From Lachnospiraceae bacterium (GTDB lineage Bacteria; Bacillota; Clostridia; Lachnospirales; Lachnospiraceae), in assembly GCA_003979345.1 (NCBI GenBank), contig RYVZ01000023.1, positions 1 through 55,340 on the forward strand: DNA of 55,340 bases, given 5' to 3'. The translations under genes and the position numbers were made by a program. The notes under the pieces are model-generated. The model was not told where the DNA came from. It saw only the letters and a list, made by a program, of their open reading frames with translations, and searched no databases. Of this stretch, positions 26,007 to 34,407 are shown in pieces. Each line of letters starts with the position of its first letter. Position 1 is the stretch's first letter.

Positions 26007-27689
26007 TTATTTCAGCTGCTGCTCACACTCGTATCTGATCGCGGACTGTTCAATGGACAGCTGCAGACAATCCTGATAACCGTATGCATTTGCCTGCTCG
26101 ATCATCTCTGCTACGATCTGATCATACTCTGCGTCATCCTTTGCATAGATTGCACGCCACGAATACGTAACGATCAGATCCGTTACCGCTTCCCATGTCG
26201 TCTTCATCTCACCTTCCAGCTTATTCTGCTGATAAGTGGAAATCGGCGCAACCGAGTAAACACCTCTGCCTACCATGTATTCCTGCTTATTGGTCGCTCC
26301 GGTGTAATCTCTCCAGTCCTGCTCAATATCCGTCTTCGCCGGAATCTGATAAGAAGGCCATGTCTGATAATCAAATTTGTCACCGTTTGAATCCAGATTA
26401 TCTGCACTCAGCGTCCATGTCGTATTATTAAATGCGAACGCACCATCATTAAATGTTCCGGTTCCTTCATAATCACCGATCATCATCGTATCGCGGTCTA
26501 AATATGCCTGCTCGCCAAACTCGGTAAAGTACGGATGTCCATCCTCATCATAATCCCAGTTTAAGCCCTGCGGTCCATAATTATACGTCATCGTTCCTTC
26601 CGGCGTGAACAGCCAGTTGATGATCTCCATGCACAACTCCGGATACTCCGTATTGGCGCCGATCGCCCATACTCTGTTACCTCCGAGCGTTGATAATCCG
26701 GATACGATCGGGCTTGCATCAAGCGGAGCACACGGAAGCATCTGTCTGTTATCCTCAAGGTGTGCTTCATTATAGATCAGGCTTCCGCTATAGTCAAAGA
26801 TTGACATAAAATAACCGCTTGCAAGCAGCTTCTGCTTCATTTCCTCATACGTATTCGTCATGGAGTTCGGATCGATCAGACCTCTCTGGTTTAAGTCGTT
26901 AAAGAACTTTAAGCAGGTCAGGTACGGACCGCCTTCCTCCAGCGCGCCATAGAACTCACCATTTTCATAATTGTAAAGTCCTAACTGGAAATCACCCTCG
27001 TAACCATAAAATGCACTTGCTAAAGACTTTACATACATGACCATCGTTCCGTCCCAGTCCGGCCAAAGACCGATCGCATATGTCTCCTTGCCGTTATCGT
27101 CCGTCGGAGCAAGCTCCTTCATGTCCGCGAGAACTTCTACCAGGTCATCAAGCGTATGGAATTCCGGATAACCAAGCTCCTTATACAGATCCCAGCGCAG
27201 ATCCCATGTATAGATGAATTTATCAATATCCTCCGTGGAAGTCGCAAGCTGATTGCCAAGCGCGTAAATGGTTCCACCGTTCATATTGCGGTTATTTTCA
27301 AGCGCATTCTGGCAGTGCTCTTCAATATAGGGCCCATACTCATGAAGCAGATCATCTGCCTCCCAGTCATATAAGAGCCCTGCATTGACTGCGTTCTGAT
27401 AATCGTCTCCAACCGAACCGAATACGACGATATCTCCTAAATTGCCGTTCTCCATACGCGTCTCAAATACGCCGTCCTGATCGGGTACGATATTCACAAC
27501 AACATTAAATTTGTCCTTAAAAATTTTTGCCGACCATCCGGTCTGCTCACCGGAAAAGTTTGCAAGCTGGGAATAGATCGTGATCGTGACCGTTTTGTCC
27601 TTTCCACTCCCGCCGCAGCCTGACACAGTGCCCATCAGCATCGCACATGCCAAAATCAGCACTGTAAGTTTTCTGAACTTCTTTTTCAT
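26007..27689 (-). CDS. ABC transporter solute-binding lipoprotein (family 1)
   Basis: 560 residues. A signal peptide ends in TVSGCGG, with Cys25 as the lipid anchor. The mature protein is a large two-lobed sugar-binding protein of the LplA/LipO type. It is encoded directly after the two permease genes, so it is probably their cognate receptor. The start follows AGGAGGATGAGAC. It is clearly paralogous to the lipoprotein at 20155-21966. No ATP-binding subunit is encoded nearby; such importers commonly use a shared MsmX-type ATPase encoded elsewhere. Confidence 0.92.
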   Translation of the reverse strand: MKKKFRKLTVLILACAMLMGTVSGCGGSGKDKTVTITIYSQLANFSGEQTGWSAKIFKDKFNVVVNIVPDQDGVFETRMENGNLGDIVVFGSVGDDYQNAVNAGLLYDWEADDLLHEYGPYIEEHCQNALENNRNMNGGTIYALGNQLATSTEDIDKFIYTWDLRWDLYKELGYPEFHTLDDLVEVLADMKELAPTDDNGKETYAIGLWPDWDGTMVMYVKSLASAFYGYEGDFQLGLYNYENGEFYGALEEGGPYLTCLKFFNDLNQRGLIDPNSMTNTYEEMKQKLLASGYFMSIFDYSGSLIYNEAHLEDNRQMLPCAPLDASPIVSGLSTLGGNRVWAIGANTEYPELCMEIINWLFTPEGTMTYNYGPQGLNWDYDEDGHPYFTEFGEQAYLDRDTMMIGDYEGTGTFNDGAFAFNNTTWTLSADNLDSNGDKFDYQTWPSYQIPAKTDIEQDWRDYTGATNKQEYMVGRGVYSVAPISTYQQNKLEGEMKTTWEAVTDLIVTYSWRAIYAKDDAEYDQIVAEMIEQANAYGYQDCLQLSIEQSAIRYECEQQLK

Positions 27690-27717
27690 GTCTCATCCTC
27701 CTTTTTTTGTTACATGA

Positions 27718-28683
27718 TTATCCCTTGACTGCACCAAGCATGATGCCTTTTTCAAAATAGCGCTGCATGAACGGGTAAACAAGCAGAATCGGAATAATGG
27801 AAGTCATCGCCACTGTATATTTGATGACTTTATTATTCAACATTTCCGCTGCAGCCGCTACCGCTGCCGAGTCTCCCGAATTCATTGCCGCTCCGATATT
27901 CGTCGCCTGATTCAGGTAATTATATAACAGATGCTGCAAGGTATACAACTTCGGCGTATTCTGCATCAGGATCAGCGAATCCGTAAAGGAATTCCAATGC
28001 CCGACTGCGCCGAATATCGCGATTGTCGCCAAAATCGGACGGGACAGCGGCCAGACGATCTTCCAAAATACGGTCAGATACCCGGCTCCATCCATAAATG
28101 CGCTTTCCTCCAATTCCCCAGGAATGGATTCGATATACGTCTTCACCAGTATGATATTGTAGGGCGCCACAATACCGGGAATGATATATGCAACAAAATG
28201 ATCGGTTAATCCGAGCATATTCATGTTCATATACCACGGAATGATACCTGCATTGAAATACATCGTAATGATCAGGAAACGATACCAGAACTTTCTGTGC
28301 CACATTTCCTCCTTGGTCACAAGATACCCGATAAAGCCTGTCGCAAGCACCATCAGCGCCGTACCGAGAAGCGTACGCGCTACCGACACGCCAAATGCCT
28401 GGAATACATCGTCAACCTTCAAAATATCCAGATAGTTCTTGATCGTCAGTCCGATCGGATAAAAGAGCACATCTCCTCTTGCGACCGCTGACCGGCTCGA
28501 GATCGTATTGATGAAAATATAGTAGAACGGGAAAATACAGCTTAATGTAAAAATTCCGAAAAATCCATAATTCAATATGTTAAAAATAACGTCTCCGGTG
28601 GTCAGCTTATATTTTCTTTTATGCTTTTTTTCATATGCCTTTTCTGCTTTCGCATCCAGCTTTTCCTGCTTTGTCATCGCCAT
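27718..28683 (-). CDS. carbohydrate ABC transporter permease, LplC/YtcP-like
   Basis: 321 residues with six predicted membrane helices. It carries the permease EAA signature LEESAFMDGAGYLTVFWKIVWP (about 208-229), which docks the ATPase. The last residues, KGIMLGAVKG, are typical of this family. A positively charged N terminus (about 1-25) precedes the first helix. The start at 28683 follows AGGAGGTGGCAGATT; the frame extends seven codons upstream without its own site. It overlaps nothing and lies 13 bases after the partner permease. Confidence 0.92.
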   Translation of the reverse strand: MAMTKQEKLDAKAEKAYEKKHKRKYKLTTGDVIFNILNYGFFGIFTLSCIFPFYYIFINTISSRSAVARGDVLFYPIGLTIKNYLDILKVDDVFQAFGVSVARTLLGTALMVLATGFIGYLVTKEEMWHRKFWYRFLIITMYFNAGIIPWYMNMNMLGLTDHFVAYIIPGIVAPYNIILVKTYIESIPGELEESAFMDGAGYLTVFWKIVWPLSRPILATIAIFGAVGHWNSFTDSLILMQNTPKLYTLQHLLYNYLNQATNIGAAMNSGDSAAVAAAAEMLNNKVIKYTVAMTSIIPILLVYPFMQRYFEKGIMLGAVKG

Positions 28684-28696
28684 AATCTGCCACCTC

Positions 28697-30160
28697 CTAT
28701 ACAATATTTTCGCCGCGGACGGACTTCGCTACCCGGTTTGCAGCAAAGAGCAGAATAACCGCGATAATGGATTTCATCATTCCGACAACCGTGGAAAGAG
28801 GAATATCACCGCTTCCGATACCCAGATTGTATACATAGAGATCGAGCACCTCCAATGAATACTTATTCTGCGCATTTGTAAATACAAGGTACTGATCCAT
28901 ACCATTGCTCAGGATACCGGCAATCGACATGATCAGCATGACCATATAAGTCGGAAGCAGGCCCGGCAGTGTAATATGCCACATCCGCTGGAACCGTCCC
29001 GCACCATCCACAGTCGCCGCCTCATAAAGCTGCTGGTCAATCCCGGCAATACCCGATATATAAATGATCGCGCTCCAGCCGACGCCTTTCCATGTTCCCC
29101 ACGCCAGCATTTTCAGCCACATATGGGAATTTCCGCCCAGATAATTATCCGTTGCATTCACGCCAAAGCTCTGAAGCAGCGTATTGATAAAGCCGTCCGT
29201 ATTAAAGATGGCAAACGCGATCGCATAAATCAGTACCCAGCTGATAAAGTTCGGAATCGTTGTAAATGTCTGTACGAACCGGCGGCATTTCGTGCTTTTC
29301 ATCTCGGCAAGAAAGATTGCAAACGCCATCGGAAGCCAGCTTGTCAGAAGACCAAGACCGCTCATGGCAAGCGTATTCTTCATAACATCCAGCAGGCGCT
29401 TCGTATATGCCTCATTCTGGAACAGAATCTTGAACCATTTAAGTCCGACAAAATTGTCCCATGTCAGCTCGCCGCCCGCCGTATAATCAAAGAAGGCGTA
29501 CCTCCACGAAAACAGCGGCAGATAGGAAAACGCAAAACAGAGCACCAAAAACGGCATGATCATTAAAAACAGCTTATATTTAGATTCAATCGCATAATGT
29601 TCACTCTTACCCGCTTTTGGAACAAGGATCATGACTGCGATCGACAAAATGAGCACCGCCGTGCCTATGATGATGTAAATCCATACCGAAAACGGGAATC
29701 TCATCGTGATCTTACTCAGATCTGCGGAATCGTGCATCAAATAATAAAATACCAGTACCAAAACCGCTCCAATCAGCTGGAACATGCCTCCGGCAACGGC
29801 GATCCGGTTTCCTAAGTTCTTTAACTTACGGTTTCCGACAGACATACAGCCCGCTGCGGCTGCGGCTGCGATTCCAAGTACTAACAGAATACAGGCAATA
29901 TACAACATCACAAACAGCCCCTGACTGACCCATCCTACACGGAATGCCCGGTTCAATCCGTTCGTCAGATTGCTGTAAGAAACAGCGCAAGTAAACAACG
30001 ACGCTGTTCCGCTGACCTTTGCCTGCCCTGCGCTCGTGATCATCAGTGCCGGATTGATCGCAGGAAAGAATAATAAAACCGCAGATAATACCATAAGAAT
30101 CCGGAGCGGGATATACAGTTTATTCGCGGTTTTTTCTCTTGGGGATAATTCTTCCTTCAT
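28697..30160 (-). CDS. carbohydrate ABC transporter permease, LplB-like with extra N-terminal membrane domain
   Basis: 487 residues. The C-terminal 290 or so form a standard LplB-type permease with the EAA loop LYEAATVDGAGRFQRMWHITLP. The preceding 190 residues add four extra hydrophobic helices (about 18-38, 85-110, 120-142 and 155-180) not present in ordinary LplB proteins of about 300-320 residues. The extension may be a regulatory or receptor-contact domain. The start follows GGGAGGTAAAAT and heads the operon LplB-LplC-binding protein-YesL. Confidence 0.9.
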   Translation of the reverse strand: MKEELSPREKTANKLYIPLRILMVLSAVLLFFPAINPALMITSAGQAKVSGTASLFTCAVSYSNLTNGLNRAFRVGWVSQGLFVMLYIACILLVLGIAAAAAAGCMSVGNRKLKNLGNRIAVAGGMFQLIGAVLVLVFYYLMHDSADLSKITMRFPFSVWIYIIIGTAVLILSIAVMILVPKAGKSEHYAIESKYKLFLMIMPFLVLCFAFSYLPLFSWRYAFFDYTAGGELTWDNFVGLKWFKILFQNEAYTKRLLDVMKNTLAMSGLGLLTSWLPMAFAIFLAEMKSTKCRRFVQTFTTIPNFISWVLIYAIAFAIFNTDGFINTLLQSFGVNATDNYLGGNSHMWLKMLAWGTWKGVGWSAIIYISGIAGIDQQLYEAATVDGAGRFQRMWHITLPGLLPTYMVMLIMSIAGILSNGMDQYLVFTNAQNKYSLEVLDLYVYNLGIGSGDIPLSTVVGMMKSIIAVILLFAANRVAKSVRGENIV

Positions 30161-30233
30161 ATTTTACCTCCCTCATTCATTTTTCAAAGAAGAGCAGAAA
30201 CAAATGTTTACAAACTGCTCTTTATATAAAAAT

Positions 30234-30299
30234 ATTATAAAGAAAAACAATTACATAAAATACGGTCATTACTTGATAAAAAATACATTACTTTTTTGA
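30234..30299 (-). promoter_or_regulatory. promoter and putative activator site of the permease operon
   Basis: On the minus strand a perfect TATAAT (30239-30234) has no good -35 box at 17 bases (TATTTT), as expected for an activator-dependent promoter. Immediately upstream lie two copies of CATTACTT in the plus-strand sense (30267-30274 and 30286-30293), 19 bases apart. Related TTACTT sites occur upstream of the surface-protein and kinase genes. Binding by the YesN-type regulator is inference. Confidence 0.55.
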
Positions 30300-30348
30300 A
30301 CGAAACGCAAATTCCGCCTCCCTTTTGGCAGGATCCCCTGATCACAAT

Positions 30349-30384
30349 AAAAAAAGCAGTGCCTATTATAGCACTGCTTTTTTT
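30349..30384 (-). terminator. rho-independent terminator of the surface-protein gene
   Basis: A perfect stem pairs AAAAAAAGCAGTGC (30349-30362) with GCACTGCTTTTTTT (30371-30384) around an eight-base loop. On the minus strand it falls just after the stop of the 30406 gene and ends in seven T. Confidence 0.9.
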
Positions 30385-30405
30385 ATAACAACTTCTGTTT
30401 ATTTC

Positions 30406-32214
30406 TTATTTCTTTTTCTTCTTAGCTACTACGAAGCCTGCGCCGCCTGCTACAACAACAACTGCCGCAACAATACCAACGATCAGACCAACATTTGCTC
30501 CACCGTCCTTCTTTGTATCATCGGTAGATGTCGGTTCTGCCGGTGCCGTATCGCCGCTGTTATCATCAGCCGGCTCCGCCGGTGCCTCTGTCGGCTCCTC
30601 TGCCTGTGCCTCCGCATCATAGTTGAAGCCGCTTACCGTAAAAGTAATGCTCATGCTTGTGGGCGGTACTGCATAGTAACCAAGCTCTTTCACATCGTCA
30701 TTCCAAATATTCTGAATAAGCATATTCAGATAATCTACGGAATCCGGGCTTACGATCGGACCTGCACCCAAATCTACGCTAGAGCCGTTAACTGTCAGCT
30801 TGATATCGGAGATCGTGATCTCCTCAGTGTTCGGAATATCGGTGGAAAGGAAGATCAGGTTCATGAACTCCTGATCTGCGAACTCTCCGTCCGGGAACTC
30901 CAGACCGTCAACAGATACGGTGTAAGTGCCGTTTCCTGCAATCTCCGCATCCGTGAATGTTCCGGGAATCGTGATCGGGTCGTTGCCGTCCCATCCCGTA
31001 ACCTGATTGAACCAGTCCGTATCACCCTCTACGTCCCTGCCGTACGTTGCATCATCAAATGCGTTACGGAAGGAGAACTTCGGTGTCTGGAAACCGAGGT
31101 ATGCATGATAGGTTCCGTCAAGATCAACGGCACCTGCCGCAGATGCGGGCGTTTCCTCCTCTTCTTCCGGAGCTGCCGCACCGCCTGCCATCACGCTGTT
31201 CAATGTTACCGTGTACTCAATCGTTGTAAATACCGGGGACTCACCAATATACTGCGTTCCCCACTCATTATATCCGCCTGCAAGACGGATCGCTTTCGTC
31301 TCATCAAACTCGCCGGTTCCTTCATACCACCATGCGTCGCCTGCCGCGAAATCCACATCGCCTGTCACATCATTGCCGTCGATGGATACCTGCACATCCG
31401 CGCTTAAGTCCGTCACACCCTCGGCTACGATGACCGGCGCGATCCAATACGTATGGAGCGTCTCACTCGGAAGCGTTAAGGAAACCGTCTTCGTCTCGCC
31501 AACCGAAATGCTCTCGGTCACTGCCTGAACATCGCCCTTGTTATCTCCTGAATTCGGGCTGTTGAACTGGAAGCCCCAGTCCCCGCTCTCTGCCGCATCG
31601 CCGCCAAAGCCGACATACAGATCAAACGGTCCTGTCAGCTCAACCGGCTCGCCTGCCTCCGCAGGATCGTCTCCGCCAACCGTGAGGCTGTTTAACGTGA
31701 TCGTGTATTCGATCGTCGTGAATACCGGGGACTCCATATACTGCGTTCCCCACTCGTTGTATCCGCCTGCAAGACGGATCGCTTTCGTCTCGTCATACTC
31801 GCCGGTTCCTTCATACCACCATGCGTCGCCTGCCGCGAAATCCACATCGCCCGTTACATCATTGCCGTCGATGGATACCTGCACGTCAACGCTTAAGTCC
31901 GATACGCCTTCCGCTACGAGGACCGGTGCGATCCAGTACGTATGAAGCGTCTCTGCCGGAAGCGTTAAAGAAACCGTCTTGGTCTCGCCGACCTTGATCT
32001 TCTCGGTCACTGCCTGAATATCGCCTACATTATTGTCCGCGTTCGGGCTGTTGAACTGGAAACCCCAGCCGCCGCTCTCCTCTGCGTCGTCGCCGCCAAA
32101 ACCGATGAATAAGTCATATTCTTCTCCCTCGGCTGCTGCGGTAATGGTCAGAGATGAAAACACCATCATGGCAGACAGAAGCGTTACAAGCCATTTCTTA
32201 AATGTCTTTTTCAT
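30406..32214 (-). CDS. secreted, membrane-anchored protein with duplicated beta-rich domain
   Basis: 602 residues; not a recognised family. A signal peptide (about 1-28) is followed by two tandem 145-residue units (33-177 and 197-341) sharing long identical stretches such as QVSIDGNDVTGDVDFAAGD. A third, different domain (about 362-535) and an acidic Thr/Pro/Glu linker (about 540-575) follow. A C-terminal membrane helix (about 577-597) ends in five lysines. The sequence is Gly/Thr/Val/aromatic-rich with few Lys or Cys, as in carbohydrate-binding beta-sandwiches. Its place between the importer operon and the sensor kinase suggests a surface glycan-binding role, which is inference. No LPXTG motif is seen; anchoring would be by the helix. 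Confidence 0.85.
   Translation of the reverse strand: MKKTFKKWLVTLLSAMMVFSSLTITAAAEGEEYDLFIGFGGDDAEESGGWGFQFNSPNADNNVGDIQAVTEKIKVGETKTVSLTLPAETLHTYWIAPVLVAEGVSDLSVDVQVSIDGNDVTGDVDFAAGDAWWYEGTGEYDETKAIRLAGGYNEWGTQYMESPVFTTIEYTITLNSLTVGGDDPAEAGEPVELTGPFDLYVGFGGDAAESGDWGFQFNSPNSGDNKGDVQAVTESISVGETKTVSLTLPSETLHTYWIAPVIVAEGVTDLSADVQVSIDGNDVTGDVDFAAGDAWWYEGTGEFDETKAIRLAGGYNEWGTQYIGESPVFTTIEYTVTLNSVMAGGAAAPEEEEETPASAAGAVDLDGTYHAYLGFQTPKFSFRNAFDDATYGRDVEGDTDWFNQVTGWDGNDPITIPGTFTDAEIAGNGTYTVSVDGLEFPDGEFADQEFMNLIFLSTDIPNTEEITISDIKLTVNGSSVDLGAGPIVSPDSVDYLNMLIQNIWNDDVKELGYYAVPPTSMSITFTVSGFNYDAEAQAEEPTEAPAEPADDNSGDTAPAEPTSTDDTKKDGGANVGLIVGIVAAVVVVAGGAGFVVAKKKKK
31192..32118 (-). repeat. two direct 435-bp coding repeats in the surface-protein gene
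   Basis: 31684-32118 and 31192-31626 encode the two 145-residue domains. They are nearly identical over long DNA stretches, for example across the region encoding the GDAWWYEGTG motif, and are separated by 57 bases. Differences concentrate at the domain N-terminal third. This points to a fairly recent duplication and to a site where recombination could delete or add a copy. Confidence 0.9.
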
Positions 32215-32274
32215 AACTTTACCCTCCTATAAAAGTTACCTCGTGCACATGACACGAATTTACTTTATGAGTTT

Positions 32275-32338
32275 ATAATATCTTTTGCAATAAAAATACG
32301 GGTCTTTTTTTACATCAATTACTTGTCTTTTTTTACAT
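32275..32338 (-). promoter_or_regulatory. promoter and putative activator site of the surface-protein gene
   Basis: On the minus strand TATTAT (32280-32275) lacks a recognisable -35 box. Upstream are two identical 14-mers GTCTTTTTTTACAT (plus sense, 32302-32315 and 32325-32338), 23 bases apart, with TCAATTACTT between them. Direct repeats spaced about two helical turns are typical of AraC-type regulator sites. The second copy overlaps the end of the kinase gene. Confidence 0.55.
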
Positions 32339-34177
32339 GGCAGAATCTGTTATTGCCGGTATCACAAGCGAGATCATCGTGCCCTGACCCGGTGCGCTGC
32401 TGATGCTCATGCCGTATCTGCTGCCGTAACAGAGCTTGATACGTTGATTGATATTGTAAAGTCCGATGCTTGATTTGATCTCGGGATTGCGCACCAATAT
32501 GCTGTTGCGCAGCCTTCGTACCTGATTCAATTCCATGCCGCAGCCATTATCGGATATATCAATATGAAGGTCTTCTTCAAGATAAATATGCACGGCGACC
32601 CTGCCCCCGGCGTCTTTTTCCTCAAGACCGTGCAGGATCGCATTCTCCACGATCGGCTGCAAAAGCAGCGGCAGAATCTGGTAGTCTTTCAGTCTGACCG
32701 GTTCGTCTACGGTAATCTGATAATCGATCCTGCTGCCAAAACGCAGTTTCTGTATTTTAATATACGTTTCAATATAATTCATCTCTTTTTCAAGCGTCGT
32801 CGATGCCGTTCCGGTATTCTCCAACACATAGCGCAGACTTTTCCCAAGCAGCTTGATCGCGGTCGCGACCTCACGGTCTCCGGCTGCAAACGCGTTCATG
32901 CGGATGGTCTCCAGCGTGTTATATAGAAAATGCGGATTGATCTGGCTTGCAAGCATCTTAAACTCCATCTCCTGCTGCTTGTTCATCAGCTCTTTCTCCA
33001 CGATCTGGGACTGATACATCGCCGCCTCCTTCTCCTGGATCTTCTCAACCATCACCTGCAGGTCTGCAAACGCCTCGGAAAGCTCGTCCTTCCCCCTGAA
33101 ATCCGCCATAATATTATAATCACCGTGGCTGGCCTTGTGCATTTCTTCCCGAAGCAGATCCACTCTTGTCGTAAAATAACGCGTAAAGACAAATATCATC
33201 ATGCCCGGAAGCAGAATAGCAGTCAGCACGATCAGGACACAGACACGCACGATCCTGTAAATATCATCGTATGCATGCGGATTCAGCGAACATATATAGA
33301 TCCGCGATTCAGACTGGTACATATTGAGAGTCGAGATATTCGCTATGCTGCGCTGTCCGTCCACCGTCAGATCATCGGCATAAGCAAAATGCGCATTGTC
33401 ATAATCAACATCAATATGCATTGGCTGCCCGTAGAGCGAACGGTCCGACGCATATACGATCTGTCCGTTGTCTGCACAGACGATCGTGGCGTATTCACCG
33501 TTTTCCACGCGCGTACGCAGATAATTGTCGCTGATCTTAATGACAAGCACCGCGTGATACTGATCATTGATAAGAGGGATCCTCCGCAGCAGGCACAGAT
33601 TCCAGTAGCTGTTTCCATATTTATCTTTTCGCTCCAACGGCATCCAAAGAACACTGGACCGCTCCGATGCCAGTAAAAACCAATCCTCCGTCTGCCCGCC
33701 ACCCTGTGCCTGCTGAAAGAGCCGATGGTCGCAGATCGAGGGGTTGTCCGTATAGATCATCAGCTCTTCCACCTCGGCATAATTGTAAAGATAGCCGTTT
33801 CCATTGATAAAATCATCCGCATCCGTAATAAATGCACGTTCGTCCGGATAATCCGTACCAAGCACTTTCGAGAGCTGTTCATCATTACAAACATTTTCAG
33901 ACACATTGTACATCTGTGTCGTGATTTCAAAAAAAATCGCCTTTAAGCGCAGATTATCGGATGCCACCATGTCAGAATAATAGTTTTTAAGAAGATTTCC
34001 GGTGTTTATGATCAAAAAAATACCGAGCATCGTCACCGGTACAAACAGCGCGATCAGGTAAATAAAATAAAGCTGCCGCTTGATCCCGTGTCTGCCGAAC
34101 AGATGATGGATCAATGTCATATCCGGGCTCGTATGTTTTTTTCTCTTCTCTGCGCGCGTATGCTTCTTTTTATCCAA
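32333..34177 (-). CDS. YesM-type sensor histidine kinase
   Basis: 614 residues. N-terminal basic segment, membrane helix about 37-57, an extracytoplasmic sensor domain of about 240 residues, second helix about 305-325, HAMP, coiled coil, then a His_kinase domain with the phospho-acceptor in QINPHFLYN (His about 416). A HATPase domain with SDNGCGM follows. The start is taken as TTG at 34177 because GGGGAGG lies five bases before it; the frame continues upstream to a GTG at 34219 that has no binding site. It is the likely partner of the response regulator at 23568-25118, although the genes are 7 kb apart on opposite strands. Confidence 0.92.
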   Translation of the reverse strand: MDKKKHTRAEKRKKHTSPDMTLIHHLFGRHGIKRQLYFIYLIALFVPVTMLGIFLIINTGNLLKNYYSDMVASDNLRLKAIFFEITTQMYNVSENVCNDEQLSKVLGTDYPDERAFITDADDFINGNGYLYNYAEVEELMIYTDNPSICDHRLFQQAQGGGQTEDWFLLASERSSVLWMPLERKDKYGNSYWNLCLLRRIPLINDQYHAVLVIKISDNYLRTRVENGEYATIVCADNGQIVYASDRSLYGQPMHIDVDYDNAHFAYADDLTVDGQRSIANISTLNMYQSESRIYICSLNPHAYDDIYRIVRVCVLIVLTAILLPGMMIFVFTRYFTTRVDLLREEMHKASHGDYNIMADFRGKDELSEAFADLQVMVEKIQEKEAAMYQSQIVEKELMNKQQEMEFKMLASQINPHFLYNTLETIRMNAFAAGDREVATAIKLLGKSLRYVLENTGTASTTLEKEMNYIETYIKIQKLRFGSRIDYQITVDEPVRLKDYQILPLLLQPIVENAILHGLEEKDAGGRVAVHIYLEEDLHIDISDNGCGMELNQVRRLRNSILVRNPEIKSSIGLYNINQRIKLCYGSRYGMSISSAPGQGTMISLVIPAITDSAM

Positions 34178-34239
34178 GACTGCCTCCCCTGCTGCCGGTC
34201 TTAAACTTTTTCTTTGCACTTATATGCTCAGAAATTGTT

Positions 34240-34342
34240 AATTACTTACCTGTTTTTAACACTATATTGTCAAAATTGATTTCTGACGTCAAAAAAGTAT
34301 CGAAATAATGGTGTATTCTTTTCCCTTCATATCCACTATAAT
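34240..34342. promoter_or_regulatory. divergent control region between kinase and alpha-xylosidase
   Basis: AATTACTTACCTGTTTTTAA begins at 34240 and resembles the TTACTT sites upstream of the surface protein and permease operon. On the plus strand GTCAAAA occurs twice, 19 bases apart (34269-34275 and 34288-34294). Downstream a perfect TATAAT (34337-34342) without a -35 box precedes the alpha-xylosidase gene. On the minus strand a weak CATATA (34226-34221) could serve the kinase. Confidence 0.5.
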
Positions 34343-34407
34343 AAAGCCACCGTTGAACAAGTATCAGTGTATCATAATTCGTAAAAAAATGATAGGAGGA
34401 CAAAATC

